From Parelaphostrongylus tenuis (taxonomy: Eukaryota; Nematoda; Chromadorea; Rhabditida; Metastrongylidae), in NCBI GenBank assembly GCA_019055375.1, contig JAHQIW010000191.1:62001-126000 (forward strand): a stretch of 64,000 nucleotides of DNA. The letters run 5' to 3'. Positions within the stretch are counted from its first letter, which is position 1; every line of letters starts with the position of its first letter. Positions 35,590 through 47,500 of this stretch are shown in pieces. Under the pieces are notes generated by a model. That model searched no databases. It was not told the DNA's origin and worked only from the letters and a program-made list of their open reading frames with translations. A program made the translations under genes and the position numbers.

Positions 35590-36517
35590 AAATAAACATA
35601 AACAGGATATGTTCATTTAAAACTGGTGATAAAATTGAGTCAGATGAAATTTCCTAAGATATGATCTACTTTGAGCTGCCAACAGCAGGTTTTCCTTAAG
35701 GCGTCTTCTCACAATGATCCACAGCAGACATTTATTCTCAGCCGTTATGTATTTGATCCAATGAAATCAGCAGGCGTTTCGGAAACGTTTTCAAAAATTT
35801 TCACCAGTGAATACTTCGAATATAACTTTGTACTTCGAGTCTTGGTTAAAGAAGATTGAATTTCCATCGTCACGCGATGATGAGACGAATTCGAAAGCGC
35901 GATATCCTATTCTGACCTTCTCAATGCTCACTAATCGTATTAAATTTTGAAATTGGTACTAGAAGAACTGGATTACGAATAAAACCATAGCGGGACGACA
36001 ATTCCAACTGGCCTCATTTGAGCATTGAGTGAAGAAACTAGGCAGTATTCTCATAGTCTGAAAGAGACTCCCCGTTCCGCCGCCGAAACCGTTCCCCCCG
36101 ATATATGCGTAGTACGAGAAGTCTCGTGAACGATGGATACGAAGAAACAAATGGAATAAGACTATTCATAGAATTCACCTAGTATGTGAAGTCAGTTTAT
36201 GTTTCAAAAAAATTTAAAAGGCAGCTGTCTATACATAGATGTAAATGGCAAATGCATCGGTAGATTTCTGCCGTCACTTCAGTGTCTTGACCACAAGATA
36301 TGTCAGTGAAATGGTGTATGACGGACTAGTTTAGAGCAAAAGAATAAACTGCTTATAAGTACGGAGCAAAGCCATTCTATGGAGAATCCATAAGGCAAAT
36401 GGTAAAATAAGACTGTAGAAAAAGATGAAGATCTTGCTGAAACTAATATCATGTCACCGTTTCAAAACTTTCGTTATCACTAGCAGTGAATGCCTTCAAA
36501 TTATTAAAACTAAAGTC
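35590..36517. other. Gene-poor interval
   Basis: Nothing recognised. A 63-codon minus-strand frame near 35959-36150 contains a Gly-rich stretch but no identifiable domain. Confidence 0.35.
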
Positions 36518-36790
36518 AGAAAGAAAGGAGAGGGGGGAGTGGCCGAATGGTTGTGATGAATGTCGCGGCTCATCCAGCCCATCAACACCTCTCTAGCAGT
36601 CAACAACGAGCGGCCTATGGAATGCCACAGCTCGGCTATCTTCGAAATGGCAAGGAGACATGCTCAACCAGAATTCTACGACCTTTAAGAAGGAGACGAA
36701 AGCGAATTGCATGTTAAAAGTACTAAGATCCGCACAGCGGGAAATAACCGTGAGACGGATCAAATATAGCGATAAAGTGAAGAAAGAAAG
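36518..36790 (+). mobile_element. tRNA-derived SINE-like repeat, SINE-B family, copy 3
   Basis: Head with A-box TGGCCGAATGG and TTGTGATG, then CTAGCAGTCAACAACGAGCG, TGCCACAGCTCGGCTATC, CTCAACCAGAATTCTACG, AGACGAAAGCGAATTGCATG and GTACTAAGATCCGCACAG. AGAAAGAAAG occurs at 36518-36527 and again at 36781-36790. If this is a target duplication, the element is 253 bp, but the motif is low-complexity and the support is limited. Confidence 0.65.
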
Positions 36791-36791
36791 T

Positions 36792-39670
36792 GGAAAAGAT
36801 CTGACATTAGAAAAAGAAGCTCCCATTATAAACTTCGAGTAATGTCTTCCATCTGAAGTCAATCATGACGTTATAAATCTTCCGTATTGACCATTTCCCT
36901 ATACCAGCATGTTATCATGAGCTTGAAGTCAAATTTTCCATGATTTAGTGCTTTGGAGTCCGCAACTGATTTGACGATTTCTTTTGCCATTGTCACTAAT
37001 CTGTGAAGTATTAGCATAGTTCTCTTCTGAGCAAAGAACGACCATCGAACGACTTTTTAATCGCTTCAAGAGAAACATTCTATTCTTTTGAACCTGTATC
37101 TCAGTCCCCACCGACACCAACGTCATCTCGAGCATTTTTTTTTTCAAAGTACCAAATCTTATGCAAAATTCGAGAAACTCAAATTAATTAGAATAGAAAT
37201 GAAGTTGAAACACTGGAAAGAACGAAATAAGAACATAAAAATATCAGCATGTTTAAGTGGAAGGCCGAAATTCAAGCTTTAAAAATATGCATTTCAACTA
37301 ATTTATTACTTCATTCGCATATTTTATTAATCATTCAAAGCAATTTATTATTTTATGGAATTAACCTTTTTTTAATCCATTGTTAGTTCCTTCCGAATTG
37401 TGCACTTTTCCGCAACCATTATCTCATAAGATAGAGTAGCGTTCTTGGAAAAACGTCGGCTCATGCTTCTACATGAACAACTACAGTTTCCGAAAGTTCG
37501 TGCATCGGCGTAATCAAATCATTGCGAAAACTACTCGAGTAAAACAGAATATGACGACGAAAATCATGCATAATTCGCTATTTTCTCATGACATCGTACT
37601 TTTAACTTCATACAGGAGCAGAATTTTCTGAATAGCTGATGGGAAACCACTAAAGCTTTGAAGTATTCAGAAATAACTTCGAAAATTACTTCATAATAAC
37701 TTTTTTGTAGCAACTACATATCTTTTGGTATCGATGGAAAGCTTGAGCTCATTCTAAAGATTTCTCAGTTGTTACTGCTTTTTAGCAATGTTACGATGTT
37801 CCAAATATACATCCAAGAATATTGGTGGTATGTAAAACATTCTTAGTTACTTGAGCCCGGGATTGATTGCTTTTTCTCTCAGAACTAAACTGGTTCTACC
37901 TCAATTATTACTCAAGTGACTATTGTTGAAGATGGCGATGTATGCACCTTGAAAGGAAGCCTTCAGATCGTCGGAAATCTAAACTGAGATCTGCTCCATG
38001 CTGAAGATCTAGAGCCAATTCATTCCTATTCGAGCGTCTTCAGGTGTCGTCGAGCCTACTCGAGAATTTCAGTGGAGAAGATATTGCGTCATCCTCTTGC
38101 CATTGTCTAGAATCGGTTTTATTGGAGGTGCTAGTTCTTGCCCTTTTGATTACCATAGTTATAATTCATACCCCTGAACCGAACTCTCAGATCCTACCCA
38201 TCACTGCTTCAGTTTTCAGAAACTTTCACATGCATACAGAGCAGCATCACAGATTAGAATGACACTCAAGCAGCTCGATTCATTTTCGTCAAAAATTTCA
38301 CATGAAGTATATCGAGACATCATCACGCAAGCCCTCATCTATGGTGAAATGATGATATCTCAGAGTTGTCGACAATTTGCATAATAATCTGTTGTCGCTG
38401 TCCTATTCTTCTCAGTTTCTGCGTTTACCCAGTTTTATTTAAATTGCACTGTTTGAAATCCATAGTGGTAGTTGAAGGGGATGTTCAAAGGGGATTTTTG
38501 TTCCACATGGCCACGACGTCTAAAAATTTTTCGACACAGCAAAAGAGACTTTTTTCAAGTGGCCTCCGTGACACCAATCCAATAATTATTTAATACATAA
38601 GCGACTATATGAGAAATATGTCACTCACAAGTCATCAAAGATCAAATTAAATTGGCCCTTGGAATTACTAATTGGACTGGATTCGCAAATGTTCTTCTAT
38701 AAAGCACGAGTTCAGTTTCGACTTTTAGTAGTTCAAAAACTTTTCAACTCGTTTTCTTTTGTCGTAAAAATCTTTACTCCGAGAAGGAAACGGGTGTACC
38801 GCAAGAACAATTTCATCCAGCAGCAAACGATGTTATCTCGGAATATATCTCAAAGAAAGACAATTACCATGCTCACATTAAGAATTTCAAATCTGAATTA
38901 TAGCGATAATCTCTCTCAATCCAGGTGTAAAAGTCAAATCACAGCGATCTTATATACGTTTTGCATGCCACTAAGAGCAATAGCACCAAAATGATTTTAC
39001 AAGTGTGCTAGGCCTTCGATTCCTCAAGTACTGTACTTATCGGAGATGCTGCGCAGCCATTGATTGTTAGTTCAGTGAAAAACCGGAATTTGTTATGTAA
39101 TGTCAGGCTTTTTTGGTTAAAAGCGAGTATCTCGCAGCAAATTATCCAGAACGAGCGTTCAGAGCATAAATGAATTATGTGCGATTAAAATTTCTTTTTC
39201 AATTAACAGCAATGAAACAATGAGCCAACGTTGTTTTTTTTTTCACCAACATTAAATGTATGACAACATGCGCTAGGAAAGTTTTCAGGAAAAAAGATCA
39301 GTATTACAATGATAGAAAAAGAAATAATCCAAAGTTATTCTATTGTGCTGAGTCTGCAGCAGGTTTATTTCTTGAGAGTCCAGTATAGGTGGAATGAGAG
39401 TTGGGATTCTTTTATATGAAATTGAAGGATGATTGGAGACTATGTACATCTTGTTTTAATTTTTAACGAGCCATAGAAGGAACTCAATTAGATTTGTACA
39501 CTCGTCTTGGATTTTTAAAGCCAAAGCACAAGTGTTTGGAATTATGGTAGATTGTCATGATACAAAGGCATGAGTCCTCATCAATATCACTTGTACATAA
39601 CACAATCAACACCTTTTGCGGTTCTCATGAAGAGAAACCTCCAACAGCTGGCGCTGCCATCTCAGTGATC
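36792..39670. other. Gene-poor interval
   Basis: A+T-rich, with a frame of 111 codons (38659-38994, plus) and several shorter ones, none with a recognised domain. No RNA or repeat family seen. Confidence 0.35.
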
Positions 39671-39684
39671 ACCGTGTGAGCAGA

Positions 39685-39775
39685 ATGAGGAAAGTGGTGA
39701 TCGAACCTGTAACGACCATTCGAGTCACACTCATCGGCGGTCGTCTCGTCAACACCTCAACCACGACGAAATCGA
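39685..39775 (-). pseudogene. Possible degenerate tRNA-like sequence
   Basis: Minus strand has a head-like GGTTGAGGTGTTGACGAGA and, about 40 bases later, a B-box-like AGGTTCGATCACC. Stems are not convincingly paired. It may be a piece of another tRNA-derived repeat. Confidence 0.25.
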
Positions 39776-39859
39776 TGTGCTCTCTTTTCGTTGAAGTCGC
39801 TAATGCTGCTGACGCTTCCTAATTTTTAATTCGATGTGCGAAATTGAAATCGCTTCGTC

Positions 39860-40003
39860 GTGCGGTGAGTGCGCCGAGCTGCCTCGTCCCTCTACGAACC
39901 TCCGCCGTTTACCGGGGATTTTTACTTCAGCATTCAGTGGACTACTCCGTATCGTCATCTACCATCATCTCATCGACGTCAACTACTTCATTATTGTTAC
40001 AGT
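39860..40003 (+). other. Candidate exon, low support
   Basis: A less A+T-rich stretch stays open for about 45 codons and ends at a consensus donor, ACA|GTAAGT, at about 40003. No start codon context, partner exon or domain was found, so this could easily be chance. Confidence 0.2.
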
Positions 40004-40009
40004 AAGTCG

Positions 40010-42958
40010 ATGAAAGCCGTTAAATTTACATGTAAGCAAGTAGAAGTGTAAAGCATCTATGCTACATCTTATCAACACTTACGCTTCGACTTGAGTTGAT
40101 TTCCACTCACACTGCCTAAAGAGAACTTCTCCTTTCCCCTATAACGAATATATCTTTCTTTTATAAGGACTTTGTCGCTTGCAGTAAAAAATGGCTGAAA
40201 TCTACGGCGAATGTTTACCTACAGAATAGAAGCAGCAGGTAATATTTCACCACCAAGAACACGATGATATTCTCAAATGCTTCGTTGATAATCTTTTCAT
40301 TACCGAGATTCGTTGAGACTCAAAAACACGAGTTTTTTCATTAAATTTGGAAATTTGAATTGTAAACAATCCAAATGTCAAATAATACTTCTAAAGATTG
40401 ATACTTAATCGTCATTAGATTAAACAATATCTCTTTTAGAAGCTGACCACCCTTTCAACTCCTCAAGTACTTTTGCCATCGAAGTATTAGTAGCACTTGC
40501 AATAATCTAACTTCGGATCCAAAGTGTTGAAGAAGCGAAGAGTATCAATGGATATAAAGTATTCATGACGAGCTTTGGTCTACCTTTCTAATTATATTAT
40601 TTTTTCATTATCTGTTCTGAATCCAGTACTTCTGTTTTTAGTCTCATTTTTTTTTTGCCGTTCAGCGTCAATCTTCCTTCTTGTTCTTTACGCTGAAATG
40701 ATCGCGCCCTTTTCTGTATGGTAGCAACCACAATGGACTTGAAATTAGTCCAGGACAACATTTTTCATATTTTATGCTCGACGAATATTCTTTGATATTT
40801 CATTATATTCATTTGATGAAAGCTTTCAATAGAAGAATTTGATTATATAGGGCCGAATTTGTTATGTCATTTCCATTTATGTCATTTTGTTATTCGTTTA
40901 CATGCGGCATCTCTTTCGTCATCATTTCGTTTCTCTTCTCTCAATTTTTGCCCTACTCCTTCTCAACTGCTTTCATCTGATCGCAATGAAATTTCAAGTA
41001 GTGTCGGCCCCGTGCGCTCCGAACGAATGAATGTTTCAGTTCTTGGCATTTCTCGTCGTCCTCAGGTGTCTCCAGAGATCGCCCTGAACTTCTCGACCAC
41101 TTCCTTCCCCACTTTTGCGGCCATCGTCATCGACTTACTTCTTTTTTTCACTATTTCTCCCTATCAATCGTTTCAATATATCGAAAAGAAACAGAACAAA
41201 ACCAATGAATTTTAGCTTATTATCATGTATGTCAATCAACTCTATTCGAAAAATGATTGCGTTTTTTTTTTCGTTAGATGAGTTTTTCCTTGACAGACTG
41301 AGCCACATAATTTTTGTAATTTTATACAATCTTTTTCACTAAGCGATTTTCTATCACTATGCAGCTATTGTGCCTACTATGGTGCCTCAAGTTAAGGTTT
41401 AGTCATAACCAACTAAATCGAACAAATCGGTGGGAACTTTCTCAAATAAGTAAATTTTTTGACGAGGAATTTTTAGTTGGATTACAGGGTCGAATATTTA
41501 TGATCGTCACTAAACTCCCAGATTCATTCCCTCCTACGGTTGAGCATGTTTTGAGACTGTCTTCTTACGGTTTTTCAATTTTGTTGAATTACATGAACTT
41601 GCTCCTTGTGTTTGACGGATAGGTTTATGATCTCGATACTGAATTTCTTCTATGGCGATTTAGATCCCCTATTTGCGTCTAGCTAGGATCTGGAAAAGAT
41701 TGTTGGACTATTTCTCAACTTGGAGAGTATAGGTTTGAAATGAACTTTCTGCCAGTTACCGGAGTTTGACACTCAAGAACACTTAATTTGTCATGATTGG
41801 CATCAGTCGTTGGTAATATTGCAATCTGTGTACCTGTATTCAGTTTCGTCGCTTATATCTCAATCTATGACAGCAATACCAAACTTTACAGTAGTTTTAC
41901 AAAGAGGGCTTCAAATAGACAATCATATCAATTTATTAAGTTACTTCCAAATCGGTAATAACTATGCACTTTTGTTTATATTGCAATCATTGACGGTGCT
42001 CTTGATTTTCGGTCCTATAGCTGCTTAATTTTCTTTAAGAAATTCTCATTCTTCTTTTCGTTTGTTTTTTATAAGAATTTCTTCCTTTTTGATTAAAAAA
42101 AAATACTTCCACTACTTCCAATGTTGTTGATAATAGTTGAGATCAATCGTCGTGTCTTAGATGAATGCCGAAAATCCCTACCTAACATTCTGCTAATCCG
42201 TACCGGATTAGGGTTCTCGATATATCATGAAATTCCATAATCACTTTTAACTATTAAAATGATCTATAAATTTAGCTTATCAATATGTTTGCCAGGTACT
42301 AACATCACGTTAATAATCAAACAATGAAAGTGTCACTGTAAATTTAAAGTTTAGTTTTTCATAAAGAGCTGCAAGTTATTCATTTTTTACAGCTTCGGTT
42401 ATCATTATTACTATATTCATGTAATATCACAATTTATCACTTGCCGATATTGTTCTTATTATATTGTTATTATCATTTATTATTACATTGTTACTGTTAT
42501 CCTTAACATTACTGCTCAATTTGCTAAATGGTTGTATGTTTTTAGAGTTTTGACCCATCATTTCTTCCAGTACTTCAATGAACGGCTGTTCGTAAAAAAC
42601 TTGAAACATGTATCAACCTAGTCTATAATGATAATCTACACTCACGTTTTTTCCATTATATCTGCCTGAATGCGTTAGCTAGGTTGTTTGAAAATTAATA
42701 TCGGATTTCAGCTTATATCTTTGAAAAGGCAAATCCTAGCCTAAGATAAATTTCACTACTTGAAATAAAGCTAGTGGAATTCATACATTTTTACCCACAG
42801 AAACAAGTTCACATATACAGTTTCCTTTGGATTCTGGACTTTTCGAGACGTTGTAGTCGTTGAAGTCACTTTCATTTAAACTTCCTTTTTAAAGCATTTT
42901 TCCGCACCGGAAAATATCAAGGTACCTAAAGAAAAGGTAGTCGATAGGCGAGAGTTGG
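40010..42958. other. Gene-poor interval; GC-richer patch at 40970-41130
   Basis: A 118-codon plus-strand frame at 40859-41215 covers a CG-richer patch. I recognise no domain in either direction. A short perfect inverted repeat, CTAATCCG-TAC-CGGATTAG, lies near 42195. No gene is supported. Confidence 0.35.
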
Positions 42959-42959
42959 A

Positions 42960-43400
42960 TGAAGCAGGGTCCTTTAACCCGACTCGTTCAGCTCTGGCCA
43001 GTTCGTATAAGCATTCATTACTTGAGATTGTGCCGCTTTCCATTTTCCTTTAATTTCTCCAGAATAGCTGACGTGATATACCAAGTTCATCTACGAGCTC
43101 TCGAACAGTTCTGGTACCTATTCTTTCGCCAAAACCTTCAACTTATCGTTGGTATTAGGAGAAGGACTTTCGCAACCTCCCTCATGTTCACCATTGGATT
43201 CGCTTCGCCAACATTTTTTGAAGCTTCGTTGCTGTGCGTTTATAAGCACTTCTGTACTCTTATATCGTCTTATTCATATTTCGAACCATCTGACTGCACC
43301 CCGTCCGAGCCTGGATTAGTAGCAACAGATTTTTTATGGTTGCAACATCTCAGATTCTGTCTTCAAAGTCAGTGAAAAGCATAATTTGTAAAGTTACTTA
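42960..43400 (-). mobile_element. Probable mariner transposase N-terminal relic
   Basis: On the minus strand, 43112-43072 reads RTVRELVDELGISR, which fits the helix-turn-helix of mariner transposases (a 'ReLaeeLgvS' pattern). Frames before and after are broken by stops and shifts. The plus-strand 138-codon open frame over this region is therefore more likely antisense. Terminal repeats were not identified. Confidence 0.45.
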
Positions 43401-43440
43401 TACGCAGCGAAAGTGCACTGAATAAGGTTGCAATGATATG

Positions 43441-43845
43441 TATTGGATTGTCTCACAACTTTTTCACATTTCGACACTTTTGTTGATTCAATTGCTATTT
43501 TTTGAAACGAATCAATCAATCAACAATATGATTATCATCATGATCAGTGATATGCAACCAGTTACTGAGCACAGAATGAATGCCTTCCTCCCAAATAAGA
43601 AATGAAAATGGCGATCGAAGAAGTCAGTGAGGTCACTTTTGAACTGGTTGCAGTTTTTGAATTTTCACTCCCTCAGATGCTTCTTCAGGGTGTGGAAAAG
43701 ATCATAATCCGATGGAGCAATATTAGGGCTGTACGGTGGATGTGGTACCGTGGTCCAGTCAAGTTTATCCAAAATGTGGCAAGTCGACTTTACTTTACGA
43801 GGTGATAGCTCAATGCATGTCCATCAAAATAGCACTTTGCGGTAG
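43441..43845 (-). mobile_element. Mariner transposase C-terminal relic with 3' terminal repeat
   Basis: TA at 43441-43442 is followed by TTGGATTGTCTCACAAC, which resembles mariner ends. Minus-strand 43830-43600 translates to LDKLDWTTV followed by HPPYSPNIAPSDYDLF (43746-43696) and HTLKKHLRE, then a stop. This is the mariner region around the third catalytic Asp, and that position (SPD in active enzymes) reads Asn. The 5' part is missing. It lies upstream (in minus-strand reading) of the 42960-43400 N-terminal relic, so the two are not one collinear copy. Confidence 0.75.
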
Positions 43846-43854
43846 CACATTTCA

Positions 43855-44577
43855 CTAAATCACCAGCGTTGGTGCTACGGCCATATCTAAGTGTGCGACT
43901 AACACTAGAACAATCTCCAACATACCACAGCCTTTTGGCTTTAACCCGATTTGAAATAGGTAATCAAAGACTGAATAAAACAATGGTGCGAAAGAAATCA
44001 GTGGACAACCCAATAAGAGCACTGCAATGAAAAAAATCTTAGTATAATATATGTATGGAAATATTCGAGCAAGTTTAGAGTGCAAAAGGATTGGAATAAA
44101 AAGGTAACGACAGAAATTGAATCAAATCAACAAAAGTCAGAAGATTTCGAAAATAAATAACAAAAGTAGATTCAGGTCAAAGCAAATGAGTAAGTTGCGA
44201 AAAATTCTGTATTAATTCCCAAATAACTAATGTTTTGTAATAAGAGACGACTTTTACAAATGCTCACTCGCTTCGTTCACCGTGGTCTGTGAAGTTCTTG
44301 GTTCAATTGTAGATGTAGTTTGTACGTGTTCCTTCTATTATCCAACCATCTTGGCGACGATTTTTTTTTGAAAAGATGACAGTACGCCGTTAATCAAAAA
44401 ACAGTTGAAGAATTTTGATTTTCCTCTTAGATAGGCTCCTTCTAGATGCATAGAATTTATAGTATAATCCAATACTCTAATGCGACAGAGATTTTGATGG
44501 AGCATGTCGCCTCTTCCTATGAATGGCCATAATTTTGGCAGTGATAAAGGTTTTTTGTAGTAGTCTAGCACGTGCAC
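43855..44577 (-). pseudogene. Fragment of a serpentine seven-transmembrane chemoreceptor-like gene (Str-superfamily type)
   Basis: On the minus strand a consensus acceptor (TTTTTTTCATTGCAG, ending at 44022) precedes an exon from 44021 to 43858. It encodes two hydrophobic helices, with LLGCPLISFAPLFYSVFDYL and, later, EIVLVLVAHLDMAVAPTLVI. This pattern fits helices 6 and 7 of nematode chemoreceptors. Upstream, NTYKLHLQLNQELH (44330-44291) fits the intracellular 'T-x-x-L-H-x-Q-L' motif before helix 6, ending near a donor GTAAAA at 44257 (intron about 236 nt). That exon contains an in-frame stop, and the preceding frame (44577-44338) is shifted, so the gene is broken. Family membership is inference from motif pattern; exons for helices 1-4 were not found. 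Confidence 0.42.
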
Positions 44578-44579
44578 TG

Positions 44580-47500
44580 ACGACCATGATGACTGTTAAG
44601 AATAGCTTGAAAATAGAGCTGCGCAGAAGATAAGCAGAAAAACGGTCCTGCTGTCGGCTACTTGTTGAGTTTGCCGACGGACTCTAAATCCTGGAGGCTA
44701 TAAATTTATTCTAATCAAAAATCTCTTCAATTTCGTGTCAAGACTGCGAAACATAGATCAATCTTAAACGATAGCGAAGAAACGATTTTAGCAACACTTC
44801 AACATTTGACTATGAAGGCTGAAAGTTCCGTTTCAAACAATGGATGTCTTTCAAAATTTTTTGATAGCAAAGTCCAAATCACTTAGACCATTAGAGAGAA
44901 ATAAGAAAGATTCTCATCAAGGCAAACAATGCTCAGGCATTTCTCAAAATATCACTTTCGAGAGTAATCCAGCACAGGACAAAACACTTTAACACCTCTG
45001 GCAACATTAAGTTTTGAGCTTCATCTTTCTACGCATCATCAAAGCGATTTGATGCTCGTAGCAGGATCTTCGAACCGATGTTTCAAGTTGAATTATCAAT
45101 TATTTATTGGCTTGCTTGCATTCCATTAAAATGCTTTTGACACGGCACATATGTATGAACTAGGCAGCTGCTTGGACTTGGAGGCGACCAATTTTTTTCA
45201 TCAAAGCACAAATGGTGATCTTCGAATACGATGAGAGAATGCTTTGCGTTGACGTTTTAGCATTTTACAAGAATTATTTTAGATAGGCGCAATGATGGTA
45301 TTATTAGAATTCTAATTAGGATAATCATTATTATTCCAATTATAATTCAAATATTGCCGTAACTAAACACTGAAGGAACTATGATTCTCAAATTTGCGCT
45401 AGTGAAATAAAATACTTGAAGAATGAGTCTTTGAAAAAATGATCAAAAAAGATGATATGGGAAATGCAAAACACAGTAGTTAAGAATTCTCAGAAATACA
45501 ATCCCTTTTCGATGGGCATTCTCGCTGTAAAATTTTTTTTAATGTTCAAACGCTCTAGCACTTGTGCTGAGCTTTTATTTTTTTTTCTTTTTGAAGCGGC
45601 AACCAAATTTTATCATGTTCAATACTGCTTTTTTTTTCATTCTTGGTCTTGAACTGACTAAACATAGCGCAGTAATGTGATTTTTCGACAAGCTCAATGA
45701 GAATGCTTCCTTTCTTCACTGTGTTTAACGTTCCGGCGGTTTTGTTTTCATCACAGTCACGATGAATCTACTTGAGTGCTCGCAGTAGTTGCTTTTCTTG
45801 CGATGCTTGTCTTCGTAGTCGTCGAAATGAAGCGAATTGACTAGAGTTCTACACGAACCAAGCAGCGTCTTCAACATTCTCCTTCTGATAGGACTTTAGT
45901 CGGGCTGAAATAATCTAACTTCACCCCGACAGTTTTTAGGGTACAGGAGGATAACAGTTGAGCGATGTTGCCCAAAATTGCTTACTGTACTGGCGGCAAT
46001 CTCTCTTATCTCTGTCGCTTGCTATCTCGCTAACATAGAACGGATATAGAACTCTGATTGAAGGCCCTCATTTTTGATATTTTTTCTTCTCCGTAACAAG
46101 TATCATGCTTACAACTATTCGTGTAGAAATTGAGAACTTTCCTCAAAAAGTTCTTTGGCAGTCGACCTGATAATGACCTCTGTACAGTATTCTCTATGGA
46201 ATATATGATATTTACTGCTCATGTGATATTCAATATTTATACTGGCGTATAGAATCTTATTGCCTTCGAAAATTTAAAACTAAAAAAGTCCGAGTTTTTG
46301 TCCATTTTCTATGTTACAGCTTTGTCAAGGTGTACACAACTTTTTGGTGCAATTTTCTTCTGATGTTTTGTATAACGGTAAATATTATTTTACAAAAAGG
46401 AGCAGTTGATGAAACTCGTTGTAGTCAGAAAATTGTACTATTATTTTTTTGTCTATTACGAAATTGTCATGGTGCATGATCATGGTACGATTTCAGTTTT
46501 AACCAGAATTGGAAGATTTGGCAAGTCGAGGCTTCATAAGCCGCGTTTTCGTAAAGTGACATGTTCGTCCGGTTGTTTGTGACTTTCAAGTTGTCATGAA
46601 TAAGATCTCTCGATTTCAATTCTCCCAGTAGCACATTCCTCGCATAGCTATCAATTCTCTAAATGTTAAGGTGAAACAAATATGCATACTGGACGTTTTC
46701 GATAACGGCCGTACGAATAACTGCTGAGATCGTAAATGATCATCATACTTGTGTGGAAGATTACCTTGTGTTCCACTCAATACGTAGATTGCACTTCAAC
46801 AAATAATGCTGAAATACATTTGTGACCTTGAAAACTTCTTTTCTGCATCGATCTTTTCAAACATACTCTTTCAACCACTGTTATGCCATTCCAGTTTATC
46901 GCAACTAGGGAAGCATCAGGAGGTGGAATTTTTTAGTGCGACTTTTTCACAATATAGTTGATATGCATGATATAAAAGCTGAATAAATGCGTAAAATTCT
47001 TTAAGTGATTCTTCAGAAAACACTCGATCAAAGAGGATGAGCGTGGAGTTTTGTATGAACGAGTTGTCGATCTTCAACAATCTGATTGAGGTCTGTAATA
47101 GGATTTGTGGAGCGCCGGACATTAAAAAGGTAGCACTGATTTCCCTCATCCAGGCACTTTCGCAGTCGACAAAACTTTCAAATAAGGGTGCTCTTTTAGA
47201 AAAACCTCTAGTGTCGTAGCAGTGATGCGGACGTGATACATGCAAAAAAGTCACTCTTGGGATTTTCTTCGTTTAAGCTGTTCCGTAGCATTAGAATTCT
47301 CCAAATAGGCATCGGGATAAATTTCGTTGAAGAAGACTTTTGATACAGAATGACATTGGTCGTACACATTTTTTATTCTATTTTCGTCTCCTTCAAAGAG
47401 ATCACGAGGATTTTAACGTACCATATGGTCTCACAGAAAGTATAAAGAGCTGCATTTTGAGAGACTTCTTCTTCTTTAGCACATGTAAAGTACGGAAGTT

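Noticed and set aside
40859..41215. 118-codon plus-strand frame over a CG-richer patch.
   Set aside because: Neither strand gives a recognisable domain; a retroelement origin was considered but not supported.
46916..47254. 112-codon minus-strand frame.
   Set aside because: ATG-started and moderately hydrophobic, but no recognisable family or splice-bounded neighbours; a comparison with F-box-associated and transposase motifs gave nothing convincing.
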